Shown here in pieces: positions 1 through 10,849 of a stretch of 64,000 bases of DNA (positions are counted from its first letter, which is position 1; every line of letters begins with the position of its first letter). Source of the stretch: Balanoglossus misakiensis (taxonomy: Eukaryota; Hemichordata). Location: positions 8,556,001-8,620,000 of the forward strand of contig CM082597.2 in assembly GCA_040954595.2 (NCBI GenBank). Reading direction: 5' to 3'. The notes beneath the pieces were generated by a model. It was given only the letters and a program-made list of their open reading frames with translations. It had not been told where the DNA came from and made no database searches. The translations under genes were made by a program, and so were the position numbers.

Positions 1-355
1 ACATTTGTCAATCAGACTGAAATTTAGGGCGGCATATTGTAACTATGGCAAATAGATTTAGGCTGTGTCTAAAATTTGATGGTTAGTTTCAGGACCCCCA
101 TTGACCTAATTAATTATGTACATGCCTAATTCTACACTAACCAATCGATCTTTAGATTTTGTAGGACATAAATCAGTTTAGGATCAACACTTTTTGACAA
201 AATTTTGGGTATCCACAGCAGATAATCCTTGGCATTCTGTAGAAACCCTGGGAATCGCTTGGGCCAGGTGAACACTGCTTGCAGCTTTAATTCACTATGT
301 AATCAGATGCAGACATTTTGAAAACAACGTGATTTAAATTCTAAGGAAACTTTTG

Positions 356-687
356 TTAAAGGGTTATGATCGACTAATGCGCATGTGCTAAAGCAGAAAC
401 TCTGGGTACAAAAACTTTATCAATGACACAATTCTGTCTATACAACAGACAATATGGCGGCAACCATAGTCTGTGTTGTAGATTTGGAAAAGACAGCAAA
501 TTAAGTGAAAAGAAGAGACAAAACTAAAGTCTTCTTATATGGTGTGCAAGAAATATGGAAGGAAGCGAAGGCAGTCCACTATTCGAATGCACACACATAA
601 AATTTGCAGATATTTGGATTGGACGTTATTTTGTACACACAAATTACGCACATGTGCCTAAGAGTAAGAGGATTGTCGGCATTTAAA
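356..687. mobile_element. MITE family C, copy 1
   Basis: Non-autonomous inverted-repeat element. It starts near TTAAAGGGTTATGATCG, carries the internal ATGCGCATGTGC motif, and ends in an imperfect inverse of the start. The same element occurs at 25,026-25,356, 33,083-33,425 and 47,956-48,286, which share the internal AAATATGGAAGGAAGCGAAG string. No coding capacity. The remaining bases of 1-1,036 show nothing recognisable. Confidence 0.7.
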
Positions 688-1036
688 ACTCACTAACTGT
701 CTGCCAGAGGTTATCATCAGTGCTTCCACACTGGTACCATGGAACAACTAGAAGAGTCAAAAATAAGACTGAGACAAGATTTGTTGTATTCCTCTGTCTA
801 ATTTAGGTCTGCTTTGAGCAAACAGTGCATTGAGTTTATTCTGCGTGACTGTCAGGTCCCCAATACATTAAAATAAGTTTGGGAATGGAACAGACCATGT
901 TATTTGTAACATCAAGAAAGCTCCTTTTTTGAGAAAAATGGTTTCATTTTTCCCCACATAACAATTCCCAGGAGTGACACGGGTTTCAGTCTTGGTTTTC
1001 TAAATATTCACTGTTCACATTATTGTGACAACTTAC

Positions 1037-1277
1037 TTGTAAGAGGTGTCTTAGTTGTTGATGTGTTGATTTTACATTGGATGGCTGTGCTGGCACTGCT
1101 TATTGTTGTTGTTGGGCTCTCTGTTGTTGTAACCTTTGTAATTGCTGTTGTTGTTGATGTTGTTGTCTTAGTGCTATGAGTTGACTTTGTCTTGCATGTT
1201 GATCTTGCTGTTGTTTCAATTCAATTTCAATTTTTCTGTGCCATCTCTAGATTCTTCTGCAGTGCTTGAATATTCCT
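1037..1277 (-). other. possible spliced exon with CAA/ACA-repeat coding
   Basis: On the minus strand a good acceptor (pyrimidine tract plus CAG) precedes 1277 and a GTAAGT donor follows 1037. The interior is CAA/ACA rich. One frame gives a glutamine-rich coiled-coil-like stretch but needs a one-base shift near 1230 and stops at 1100-1102. Another frame gives a threonine-rich, mucin-like stretch (TTTSTTTAITKVTTTESP) that stays open to the donor but has stops upstream. Its strand and place would suit a linker in the downstream secreted-protein gene, but the frame is unresolved and it may be only a microsatellite. Confidence 0.3.
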
Positions 1278-2818
1278 CTGAAAGATCAAACAAAGAAAAG
1301 TGTAAACAGTCAAACATTGTCATGTGTCTACCTACAGGTAACAAGACTACAGGAGCCTCAGCCAATCCAAGCTTTTCACTTGTGAGACTATTGAAATCAA
1401 TTTAAAGCTCAGTAACTCCAACTTTGGGTTATTTCCTCAATAATTTTGTTTTGGTGGTCACCTTTCATTGAACAATGAATGGGCAAGTGCTCGCCCACTT
1501 CTTCAGTGAATTTCACTGTTTGTTTATCTCATCATAAAAACTTGGGCACCGCAGTCCTTTGGACAAAAATATTCATGTGCGGTGATTTAAAATCAATGTT
1601 GCAAGAAGCAGAATTAATCACAGGATTAACGGCTTCTGATTGAAAAAATACTAAATGCTTAATATGCCATATGCCGCACACAGAGTGATCACATTAGTCA
1701 ATTGGACCGCTGTTCCAAATTACTAAAATGATTGCAACGTTTTAATATTATATTTATTTTAGAAACCCTTGCATCTGAGCTTCACTTTAAAGTACTTCCA
1801 TTTACTAGTAGTACAAGTACACATCAGTTAACATTGACAGCTAGGCATGACATCATAGATGTAGGACTTCAAAATTGATATTCTGAACAGTGAGGGCGCT
1901 CTATCATAGAGGGTTTTAATGAACATGTGTATTTAATTTCATGAATCAGATATGTCGATGAAAACTGCATATTTTAACATACGCTTATAGTTAATGCATT
2001 TGCAGTATCTAGTCATATTACAGTAATACACCAGACATGTTCTTAACTCAACTCAATGTGTGTAAGTTGAATTTCTGACCATACTCAGATTACCCAAGTC
2101 CCTGTGACCAACTATACTGCAAGTACACAGAATTGAACTCCGGAAAAACTAGTCACCTTCAATACTTGAACTGGAGCCACATCCAAAACTTGACTTTGAG
2201 ATCTTTTATCAAATCAGTTCTCCTTTTAGAATTAGAACTCCCATGCAATTTTTGTGACAGGAGAGAAAATTTAAATTGGACACCTGCAATCTGAATAATT
2301 TCTTCAGTCCCTTTGGTGTTAGACGGGTTTGACTGTACTTGAAAGTGCAGTTGATATACACAACAAAAATGCAAAAAAATATAATTGTAGACAGTCAGAA
2401 TTTTGAGGCTGGGAATCATTTACATAGTTACCAGAGTCAATACTGTCACAGTAGTCCATTTCTCTATGTACCAAATTGTAATAAAACATTGCTATGCAGT
2501 CATGTTACCCTTCCAAGACGCGAACACGAGGCCAGAGTAAAAACTTGATTGTCTTGTGTATCAACACTATAGTTGGGACTGACTTTCGACAGCCACATTT
2601 TATTGTAAGGTCAGTTTTACACTCAACTTGTATCATGTATACAACAAACTAGATGAGCTCGAGCAGTACTCTGTAACCTACTGGCCTCCCTTTTCACATT
2701 GTCTGCTTGGAGATGACACCTTATTTTGGAAGTGTGCCCTCTTTATGAAAAAGTGTATAATGTCATAATTCATGAAGTGTTCTGTTACATGTGTAACAGA
2801 CAGAAATCAACACAAGTG

Positions 2819-2970
2819 CAGTCAAACCTGTCTATTGTGGCTAGTGAAGGGACTTTCCTAAACTGGCCATTATACCTGGTAAAAAAGTCAATTAATGTAG
2901 ATATAAATTACACAGGGACTAGAATAATGTGGCCACTATATAGAGGTGGCCACTCACAGAGGTTTGACTG
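2819..2970. mobile_element. short TIR element (CAGTCAAACCT ends)
   Basis: About 150 bp bounded by CAGTCAAACCTGTCTATTG and the inverse of CAGTCAAACCTCTGTGAG, with an internal GTGGCCACTATATAGAGG segment. It is an inverted-terminal-repeat non-autonomous DNA element. Related elements lie at 22,458-22,542 and 45,377-45,461. The rest of 1,278-3,111 holds no exon I can support. Confidence 0.6.
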
Positions 2971-3111
2971 TATGTTAATTTGTGCCATGAATAGCAGACA
3001 TTTACCAATGACAGTACAATGTATGATTTTAGTGTCACATATCCATGTATTAGACACTTACATTGTACAAACACATACATCTTACTTTCTCTCCAAATTG
3101 TAGATACTCAC

Positions 3112-3221
3112 CAACACGTGTATGTTGAATCCTGGTCTGCAACCACACTGGTAACGGGCTGGTGTGTTGTAACATACTTGTTGGCATGGCGACCAACCAG
3201 CTTGATCACACTCATTGTCAT
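3112..3221 (-). CDS. calcium-binding EGF exon (partial module)
   Basis: The minus-strand exon starts after a CCCCACAG acceptor, phase 1, and ends at a GTGAGT donor, phase 0. It encodes DDNECDQAGWSPC, then QQVCYN, then CGCRPGF. That is the D-x-N-E-C calcium-binding start and the C-x-C-x-P-G-F core of a cbEGF module. The sixth cysteine must lie in a further exon to the left, which I could not place. It belongs with the cbEGF exon at 3,662-3,781 and could be the continuation of the VWC gene whose last clear exon is at 10,756-10,849, with the transposase-like gene sitting in that intron on the other strand. Confidence 0.7.
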
Positions 3222-3661
3222 CTGTGGGGAAAACACAAATATCATAAATTGTGTTTGAATGAATACATCTGAATTACAGTTGTCCTTGAGTGCACATTTG
3301 AAAATATACGACAAGAGAAAAAAATTGAAAGAAAGTTAATAAATATCATCTGGCATATAACTTGGTCATATCATATGTTTATCTGTACCAGTACTGTATA
3401 CTGATGAACAAACAATGTAGTAACCAAATTACATTTTACAAGCTAGTGTTCTGCAAGCCAAAAATATCACACACGAGACAACAGACTCAATTTTTTTAAA
3501 TGTGTAACTTTGGAAAGTGCCTGTTAACTTGTATTTATTATTTTTTTACATGGTGACTCGCTGTAAAGTCTGTCACTTACAACTTGTGTAAGCGCCCTTT
3601 TGAGGCAGGAAATTCCAAGCCATAGTTGGCCTATCCCCTCCCCACTCAAATAAAAACTTAC

Positions 3662-3781
3662 CTAAACAATTGTCATGATCTGCACTCATAGAGAAACCAT
3701 CATCACCACAACAACAGCTGAATCCACCCTCTGCATTGAGACAACCTCCAGCACAGACAGAATCTGAACACTCATTCACAT
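3662..3781 (-). CDS. calcium-binding EGF exon
   Basis: The minus-strand exon of 120 bp is bounded by a TTTTCAG acceptor (phase 1) and a GTAAGT donor. It encodes DVNECSDSVCAGGCLNAEGG, then FSCCCGDDGF, then DHDNC: a complete calcium-binding EGF module with six framework cysteines plus one extra. Such modules occur in secreted matrix proteins and bind calcium at the D-V-N-E start. It lies outside the triplicated block, in a part of the locus present once in this window. Confidence 0.8.
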
Positions 3782-5540
3782 CTGAAAATAGAGAAAAAAA
3801 CATCCATTGTAATTATTCAAGTCAATACCAATCCTCCCTTCCATTAACAATTTCCCTAAAGGGAACAAATTCACATGGCTTTGAAATTAAGTATTAACAG
3901 TGATATTTTAATATTTCTAACAGACACGACTTTTCTAAACTTTGAGTCTTTTTGTGGATTTGTAGAAATTATCTACAAACTGAGCTGTCAGGTCATGGCT
4001 GTTTGTGCTTTGGCATGCACACATATCCCAGAATGCCCAACAGGGTTGGCAGTGAAATTGATAAACTCTTCACCTAAGATTTCAAACTCGTAGATCTCAA
4101 TAGATTCTCACACTCCTGGCATGCTGAGAGTGTGGGATCAGAGTGTGAGAACAAATCAATCCCACATTCTCACTGAATCGAAAGCTGTATATGACACGAG
4201 CGCTGATCGGATGACAAAGCGTTATTTAATAACGTGCGCTAAATGTTATCCAATGACGTGATACAGAAACTACAATGTGCAAGATGACAGTTCAAGATGT
4301 TTTAAGACGAATTGGGCTAATTTATTGCCATGTGAGAAATATAATCTCACACACCAAGGACCTGGGATCATATTTCGCACACTCGTCAGGGATAATTTGT
4401 CCCACACTCGCCTGCAGCTTGTTTGGGACAGAAAATCCACAATTCATGTGAGAAATATGAAATTTGTACAGTCCTATGAACCTAAAACATGAAACAAAAA
4501 ATGTTTGCTTGTTGGTAGTTTCCCGGAACAATTAAAAACCGCGTCTCCTCATCAATTTTGACATTTTGAAAGATGCTAAACAAAACTCATTTTTGGGCCT
4601 TATCGGTAGCAGAGTGACGTCATTTTCTGGGTAGCCAGAACTCACTTCCGGCACAGCATTTGGGTGTTTCACATTTCTCCGTTGTTGCTGGCTTATCTGT
4701 CGACAAGCAAGGTAACGTAAATAAGGGATTTATAAGTGGCCTTGACAGTGACCTTCACATAAGACTTCTTGACCCTATGACCTTTCATGTGATGAGCAGT
4801 TGCCAAAATAACTTTCTCTTTGTGACCAATCCAGACCGAACACTTTTCTATTCTACTACACAGAACAAACTAAACGCAAAGTAACTCATGAAGGGAAACG
4901 CTGACAAAATCTACGCCTACCAGTAATTTTCAAATCAGGTAACTGCATCTGAATTTATACAAATTAATTGAATATTGCCTTTGTGGTTGTCTGATGTCAA
5001 TTTTTAATTGAAGAGTTGTTGTGTTAGAGTTAACTTGCGTGAATTGCTTGCCTTTTATTCTGACAGTCAATTAAAATTTCAGGATGCAGCTCCCACTTCT
5101 AGATTGAAAATATGAAATATTTAAAATATATGTATTTATATTTTAATGTAAAACACTATATCACAAGTCATCCTTTCAACAGAGGTGGGCCAAACCGTAA
5201 AGGAAACTGAACAATCATTCAATGCTCAGATATTTGGATTGACAACTCTTCTCTTTGGCACAATATTCAATTTCAAACATTTTTGAATACAGTAATAAAT
5301 GCATTTAATATTGCATGTATTAAATTTTGCTATTTTACAATTGGGGCAAGTGAGTGTGCATTTCAAAAAAAGAAAAGTCACTGTTTGTTCCTTTGATTTG
5401 TGTATCATTTGATCATTGCAACCATACACTTTCATTGACGAGAAGTGTCAAAACATCCACAGGTCTATTCATTGAATGTGAGGTGCAAAGCTAGAAATGG
5501 AGATGTTACAAGTAGTGCACGAGCGTCGTATGTGGAAATC
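3782..5540. other. non-coding stretch with short direct repeats
   Basis: No exon found on either strand. At 4,100-4,460 there are several copies of TGTGAGAA/TTCTCACA-type words, including the 14-mer CATGTGAGAAATAT at 4329 and 4445 (last base A in both). These look like remnants of an inverted-repeat element, but no clear ends could be fixed. Confidence 0.4.
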
Positions 5541-5575
5541 TAATGGTTGGAGGAGAGAAATAAAAATCGCATTGT

Positions 5576-5779
5576 TTGTTGTTTGCACATGTGCACAAAG
5601 TCATTAAATATGGCATCCTTCATGTCATTTCGGGAACGATCGCGATCGTCGACGAAAAAAGTTGTTGCATCTGCCTCACGAGAGCATCATCTCGTTTTGA
5701 CAACTCAAAATCGTATGCCAAACACTTAGGGGCATGTTTCAGAGCCGCGCTGAAGGTAGGAGGGGCTATTTGTGCATGA
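5576..5779 (+). pseudogene. transposase-like gene, N-terminal zinc-binding piece
   Basis: This open frame encodes EKSCCICLTRASSRF, then HLGACFR. It looks like the first half of a bipartite C-x2-C zinc-binding N-terminus whose second half (GYLCMTCKASIRKFC) lies in a different frame at 5,734 on. The two frames overlap between about 5,734 and 5,779, and a one-base shift there would join them. The family resemblance (zinc N-terminus, then an R-G-R-P-K linker, then a DDE core) is from memory of uncharacterised invertebrate transposase-like proteins, not from a search. The start is uncertain because an upstream exon is possible. Confidence 0.5.
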
Positions 5780-6648
5780 CGTGCAAAGCAAGTATCAGAA
5801 AGTTTTGCGAGGATCGATCGTTGGACTTCAGCCACTTACTTGACAAAAAAGGCCAGAAAGGTGGAAGTCAAGGACAAAGGCAGTATGGGGGACAAAGAAT
5901 AAAACTGGCAAGGTGGGAGAGTTCTTCATCCACGTTGAGGAGTAGCGAGGAAATAGGCAGCGAGGGTTCCAGCTGTGACTACCGGAGTTGGTTATCTGCG
6001 GCAGGTGCATGTGGATTGCTGCCACCCGTTGTCATTGTCAGTATTCTCCATCACGTAAATGTCACTGATATTGTGAATTTCACATCAACATGTTCATTTT
6101 TGAATACATTTCGAGCTGATGCTATAATTTGGCGTCAGAAATTTATTCACGATTTTCCAGAGAAGTATGCCACACTGAAATCTCATAAGGCAGGCTTTTT
6201 TGATAACACCACATCATGGTTTGAAATTTACAAATTATCGAAATTTTCTGATCTCAACCACCAAAATGACACACAACAATATTTAAGTCAGATCAAAGCA
6301 CTGTCTGTTCAAATGAATAATGCCTTCACGGAAATTAATGACGTGAAGGAAAAGTTGGCAGCAACACAAAAATCTCTCAGTGACATTTTGACCATGTCAC
6401 CAACCAAACCACTCACAGTAACACAAGAAAAAGTCTTCAAAACTATGACAGTAGTTAAAGAAAGAAAGAGTTTGGATGTTAGTTCCAGAGGAAGACCAAA
6501 AGTGTATATTGCAATACCCCAGACAGAAACATCATCGATAGAAGCTACAGAAAGAACAAAAAGAGCCAAGTGTCAGCTGATGGAGAAAATTGAAAAAATG
6601 CAGTGTGTCAACAAAAATGAGAGTGGAGAACTTAATAAAGCAATTTAG
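5734..6648 (+). CDS. F-box-like and coiled-coil part of transposase-like gene
   Basis: This 304-residue open frame has the following order. Zinc ligands (LCMTC) lie at residues 13-17. A serine-rich linker follows. An F-box-like segment spans about residues 95-140: LLPPVVIVSILHHVNVTDIV, then TSTCSFLNTF, then IIWRQKF. This is followed by DFPEKY...SWFEIYK, as in many F-box proteins. A coiled coil spans about 178-222. A basic SRGRPKVYIA plus ERTKRAK linker lies at 251-279. F-boxes recruit SKP1 in SCF ubiquitin ligases, so their presence beside a transposase core is unexpected. The true start is probably upstream at 5,576 by frameshift. The stop at 6,646-6,648 may itself be a lesion, because family-like sequence continues downstream. 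Confidence 0.6.
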   Translation: MFQSRAEGRRGYLCMTCKASIRKFCEDRSLDFSHLLDKKGQKGGSQGQRQYGGQRIKLARWESSSSTLRSSEEIGSEGSSCDYRSWLSAAGACGLLPPVVIVSILHHVNVTDIVNFTSTCSFLNTFRADAIIWRQKFIHDFPEKYATLKSHKAGFFDNTTSWFEIYKLSKFSDLNHQNDTQQYLSQIKALSVQMNNAFTEINDVKEKLAATQKSLSDILTMSPTKPLTVTQEKVFKTMTVVKERKSLDVSSRGRPKVYIAIPQTETSSIEATERTKRAKCQLMEKIEKMQCVNKNESGELNKAI

Positions 6649-6649
6649 A

Positions 6650-7298
6650 GTAAAGAATAAGCCGAGACAAAGCTATCTACATCAAGGCAGCACGAGAAGC
6701 CGGTATACCAGTACAAGGAACATTTTCCAGGGAAACAAGTTCTTGCTTTTAAGAGCATAATGCCAATGACAACCTGGCGGCTTTTGAAGCGCACGTTCAA
6801 GATGGAGCTGGGTGTTGATGTGCTAGGAACAGAGAGGCAGTTAAGACAGGAGCTAGAAGAGATGGAGTTTAGCTATGAATACGGAAGTTTTGAGAGTGAA
6901 GAGGAAGGTGGACCAATTACAGTCCTTTATGTGCGAGTTGCAGATGTACAAGAAGTTCTTCATAAAATGGTTGCAGAGTTCAAGGCAAATGGAAAGCCGA
7001 CACATTTTGACAATATATCAAGAGACACACTGTGGCTTTGTGTATCTGGTGACAAAGGTGGCAACTCTACAAAACTGATGTTACAAGTCATGAACAATAA
7101 GACTCAGCATTCTATTAAGCAGTCTAAACTACTGGGTTTTATTTGAGGGTGGACATGATACCCGAAAGCATATTGAGATGGTGTTCAAAGATATCATTGC
7201 TGACTTATGCAAGTTGCAGACAGAAATCGCAGAAATGAAGCTGGAACTGCCTGAAACATTTCAGTGTGACAAAAAAACAAGGAGCCTGGGATCACAAG
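6650..7298 (+). pseudogene. transposase-like gene, first catalytic-Asp region
   Basis: The clear open part is 6,760-7,146: RQLRQELEEMEF helix, then ITVLYVRVADVQEVLHKMV, then DTLWLCVSGDKGGNSTKLML. The SGDKGG aspartate is the likely first D of a DDE core. A TGA at 7,144-7,146 interrupts it. One missing T in the run at 7,139-7,143 would restore GFIFEGGHDTRKHIEMVFKD and open sequence to a GTAAAT donor after 7,298. Between 6,649 and 6,760 there is family-like coding (IYIKAAREAGIPVQGTFSRE) in another frame. Several frame breaks within 650 bp point to decay, or less likely to base-calling errors. Confidence 0.5.
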
Positions 7299-7412
7299 GT
7301 AAATTTGTAATTTCTTCTGCTTAATGTCACTAGTCATTACTTTGAAAATTTACCCGGATTTTTATGATAACACAGCAAATGTATATTAATTTGGAAATGT
7401 TTTCATTACTAG

Positions 7413-7535
7413 TGCCAACAAGTGATGGTGTACGTCCAACGAGAACTACACAGACTGGATTCAAACCAATGCGACCCTTCAATGAAGATAATCAGACTGT
7501 CAGTGTTAATTGTGCGTACTGTAAGCTGCAACATG
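7413..7535 (+). CDS. transposase-like gene, small internal exon
   Basis: 123 bp between an ATTACTAG acceptor and a GTAAGC donor. The phase matches the preceding exon end at 7,298 (phase 1 to phase 1). It encodes VPTSDGVRPTRTTQTGF, then VNCAYCKLQH, with a C-x2-C pair. Spliced structure with matching phases argues that this was once an expressed cellular gene or an intron-bearing transposon, not a retrocopy. Confidence 0.45.
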
Positions 7536-7869
7536 GTAAGCAAATTGACATCACCCAATTAACAATAAATGTAGTGTAAATAGGAAAGAAAATGATAATA
7601 CAAATAATTATCAACACAAAAGAAAATATAAAACCATAAACATACTTGCCTAATAGATTATCAGCAATTATTGTCACAAATGTTCTCTGTTTCAAAAGAA
7701 ACTACAGTAATATGTGCAGTGGTGGATGCTAACCAAAATTAGTTTCCTTAAAGCTGTTGTAGTCAGCAGACATGTATTTTTTTACATGTTACTGTTATAA
7801 CCATGATTGTTTACATTCTACTTGTCAAATAACCTTTATTCAAATTTTGTGTTTTATTCTTTTAACAAG

Positions 7870-8710
7870 CAAAGTGAAAGAGTGCAGCCCACAATGTGCC
7901 CAAAGTTCAGGACAGGCAGTTGACAGTGAGGAAACGCGACCATTATCTCTGGGGTGTAGAGAATGTGCAACAATGGATATCGATGATGATCAGCTTTCTG
8001 CATCGCCGTCTATCTACACTCAGTGTAAAATTAGCTGGTGAGGAGACTGGGAATGGCTTGCAAGATTGATAGGAATAACTGGTCCAAATGGGAGATACTT
8101 TTGTCTTCATTGTTACTGTACCCTCTCTGATTTATGCAAGGGTAAACCCCATGCATATCACATTCTTGATAAATATAAAGCGCTCTTTCCAGATTCCGCT
8201 CCAGCAACATTTGCACTGAGAACATTTCATGACTTAGAAAGACATTCAGTGAACTTTACCAGTACAGCTTATGCAAAAGATTACAATCATTATAATTGTG
8301 AAGCGCTTCCTTTGATTAAAATCACTGGTTTTATTATAGAGAATTTAACAGTGACACCTCTTCACCTGTGTCTTGGCATTGGGCTGATGATACTGAACCT
8401 GATTGAATCTATGTGTCTGGAATTAGATCGGACATTTTTCAGTGAGAACGGTGTACATTCTGATGAAATGGAAACCTTGCTAGAAAGTCAGAGAAAACTG
8501 TCAGATGACTTACTCTCTTCAGAAAAAGAGCTAAATTTGCTTGAAGAACAAAGTCATGAAATTCAAAAACACATAGATGATGTCAAGGAAGAGTATGCAA
8601 ACTATTATGAAAAGTCAGGTGGGAAGTTAATTGACAGGTCAAGTGATGCTAAAGATGCCAGAAGAGAAAAACACAGAAGGAAAATGCTTTACTCGAGAAA
8701 CAAAAACTAA
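7870..8710 (+). pseudogene. transposase-like gene, second Asp and zinc motif
   Basis: After a TTTAACAAG acceptor the frame reads KVKECSPQCAQSSGQ, a C-x3-C group, then an acidic stretch. It is cut by an in-frame TGA at 8,039-8,041. Immediately after, in the same frame, come GDWEWLARLIGITGPNGRYF and CLHC: the likely second catalytic aspartate (codon 8,045-8,047) and a C-x2-C zinc pair. A long coiled coil follows (ETLLESQRKLSDDLLSSEKE...). The frame stops at 8,708-8,710. A shift near 8,680 would continue it into the final piece. The frame also does not join cleanly to the exon at 7,413-7,535. Confidence 0.5.
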
Positions 8711-9387
8711 TCAAGTTACAACTAAAACATGTTAAAGAACAACACAAATTAACAGATAATAGTCTTCAAAATGTAATAAAAAAACTGGCATGTGTAACTG
8801 GTCCATTCGAACAGAAGCTTGATGCCTCCCTTGATAGTTTTAACCTCAAACGATGTGTCTATCATTCTGGGGCACTCACTGGCCCTGATGTCCGAAAACT
8901 TTGTTTGAAACAAAACATCAGAAAGATTTATAGTGTGTTTAAACCTGCCCTCTTTAAGACAGGTAGTGGTGATAAGGTATTTAGCTGCCATGCCATGGCT
9001 GTCAAAGTCTGCACACTACTCACAAAATTCAGTTTGATATATGATCTCATGATGGCAAATAGACCACTTTGTAAACATGAAGTTGAAATTTTGGCAATAA
9101 GGTGCACAAGTTTTGGGAATTGGTTTCCTGTTGCATTCCCAAATGCAGACCTATCAAGGAAATTCCATGTGATGACTGTAGAAGTTGTACGCAAAGTAAG
9201 AACTTTGCAAACTGTTGGCATGGAAACTGAACAAGTAACTGAAAGTATCCACTGTTATATTAACAAACTAAATAGAATGTATGCAACTGTACAAAATACA
9301 GCTAAGCGACAAGAACTTATTGTCAAAACACACAATGTATTCAGTAACCCGGGTCTTCCTGATCTTGCAAAGACCAAGACCACATAG
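8685..9387 (+). CDS. transposase-like gene, C-terminal catalytic part
   Basis: The frame is open from about 8,685 (ALLEKQKLIKLQLKHVKEQH coiled coil) through CVYHSGALTGPDVRKL, LCKHEVEILAIRCTSFGNWF, SRKFHVMTVEVV and TVGMETEQVTESIHCYINKL to TAG at 9,385-9,387. The M-E-T-E-Q-V-T-E-S-I-H helix probably carries the catalytic glutamate. RAG1 and several cut-and-paste transposases have an E-rich helix of similar shape before a basic C-terminus. Superfamily assignment is not possible by eye. Its GC content and style differ little from the surroundings. Confidence 0.6.
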
Positions 9388-9500
9388 AGAAGATGACATA
9401 TAGGACAAGTCACTATGTAGCTGTTAGTCTGTTACAGACTTTTAGTGTATGGGAACATACATGTACTTTATTGAACACACTCTGCATCTGAAGTGTATGT

Positions 9501-9506
9501 AATAAA
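9501..9506 (+). promoter_or_regulatory. poly(A) signal of transposase-like gene
   Basis: A canonical AATAAA lies 114 bp after the stop codon, followed by a GT/T-rich stretch (GTGTGATTTTCTTGTTTGC) that suits a downstream cleavage element. Confidence 0.55.
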
Positions 9507-10682
9507 AGCATGTGATTGTTACTTAAAATACAGTGAGGTGTGATTTTCTTGTTTGCATTTTGGTTAATGTTACTTTGTCTGTTCTAGACATTGTCATTGT
9601 TTTTGTTTGTTTTGTTTTGGAGTGAATGGGCAATGAATGCAGCCTGGTCAGAAGTCTGAGTCCCAAATGTTTGAAGTTGTCATCCATGACCTAAGAAAAA
9701 GTGGAGCAAACCATAGACGGCTTCTGTTGCAGTGATTCAAATACTTTGAGATGAACGGTCGACCCAGCATAAACAGCATATACAACTTCAGCACCGAAGT
9801 TTTCTGAGAAAGATGACAAAACTTTATTTTTCCATATTTTTTAAACAAACCTGACCCATTAAAGTTACCAAAATATGTTAAAATTTCTTTGGATGTTGAA
9901 CGGTTTTTCAACCCAATATTGGAAAAAATCTTAGGAACCTAAAATGATCTCAAGAATATTAATGAGCTTGAGTTGTGTGAAGTTAATCAGATCCACCGTA
10001 TATATATTCCTATGTAAACTGTCAACCACAGTTAAGGTGTTTTCGACTGCCTATCGTGTACTAAAGTGTGTAGAATAATATCGCACTACGAAATTAGAAC
10101 TCTGAATCGGGCAATATTATTATCATTTCGCGTTTTTTTTCGGTACACCGTCCGAGCTGTTGATTAATTACTATAATTTGTAGGAACATACATTCAGAAC
10201 GATTGCATCGGGGAAGTGAGTTACCGGTGTTAATATGTAAACAGATCGACATCGGCGATGTAAACGTGGCGAAATTTACATGGATATTGAAGGGGTTATT
10301 TTATTCTTCACGGAAAATATCGTTTTCGGCGTTATAAAGTCCGTTAAAATTTGAATATTTAATGAGAAAGTGGGAAAATGACGATTTTCTGCACTTCCGC
10401 ACTCGATCTTCTTCAAATTTTCTGTGTAAGCATTCCTGAACTTTGGCCTTATCATCCTGGGCATTGATTAGTTCAGATTTTGGATCAAAGCATTATATAT
10501 AGCGGTGTACAGGACGGATAAGGGGGTGGCTTCTTTGTTGTTGACATAGTCGACATATTTGCCGTTGGTGGCGTAATTAACGTTTTTCCCATTGTGCTTT
10601 GCGTGACAATAGGGGTCATGCAGGTCATGGGCGATCGATTAGATTGTCAAGGCGCTTATGGCAGCGAACGCTCGTGTGAGGT
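9507..10682. other. non-coding stretch, nothing recognised
   Basis: No exon, RNA gene or clear repeat was seen on either strand. The second half (10,080-10,680) is richer in CpG than the rest of the window. Confidence 0.4.
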
Positions 10683-10755
10683 GAGATCACAACAAGTGAT
10701 GACTCATAGAGGAGGAAGCACAGCATGTGATGACTCATCTAACCTGTCCACTTAC

Positions 10756-10849
10756 CTAGACATTTAGGACAGCACTGCCCTGGTACACATGCAAAATTAG
10801 AACATGTTGTGGCTTCACACACTGTTAAATTACAAGTCACAGTACCATC
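10756..10849 (-). CDS. VWC C-half exon, unit 1
   Basis: 94 bp, TTTACAG acceptor, GTAAGT donor. It encodes DGTVTCNLTVCEATTC, then FACVPGQCCPKCLG: the C-terminal half of a von Willebrand C module ending in the diagnostic C-C-P-K-C. This is the leftmost exon of the triplicated block. It is intact here, but carries a Cys to Ser change in unit 2 and a frameshift in unit 3. Confidence 0.88.

Noticed and set aside
5620-6569. Minus-strand ORFs opposite the transposase-like gene
   Set aside because: No recognisable motif; the plus strand has the zinc, F-box-like and coiled-coil features.
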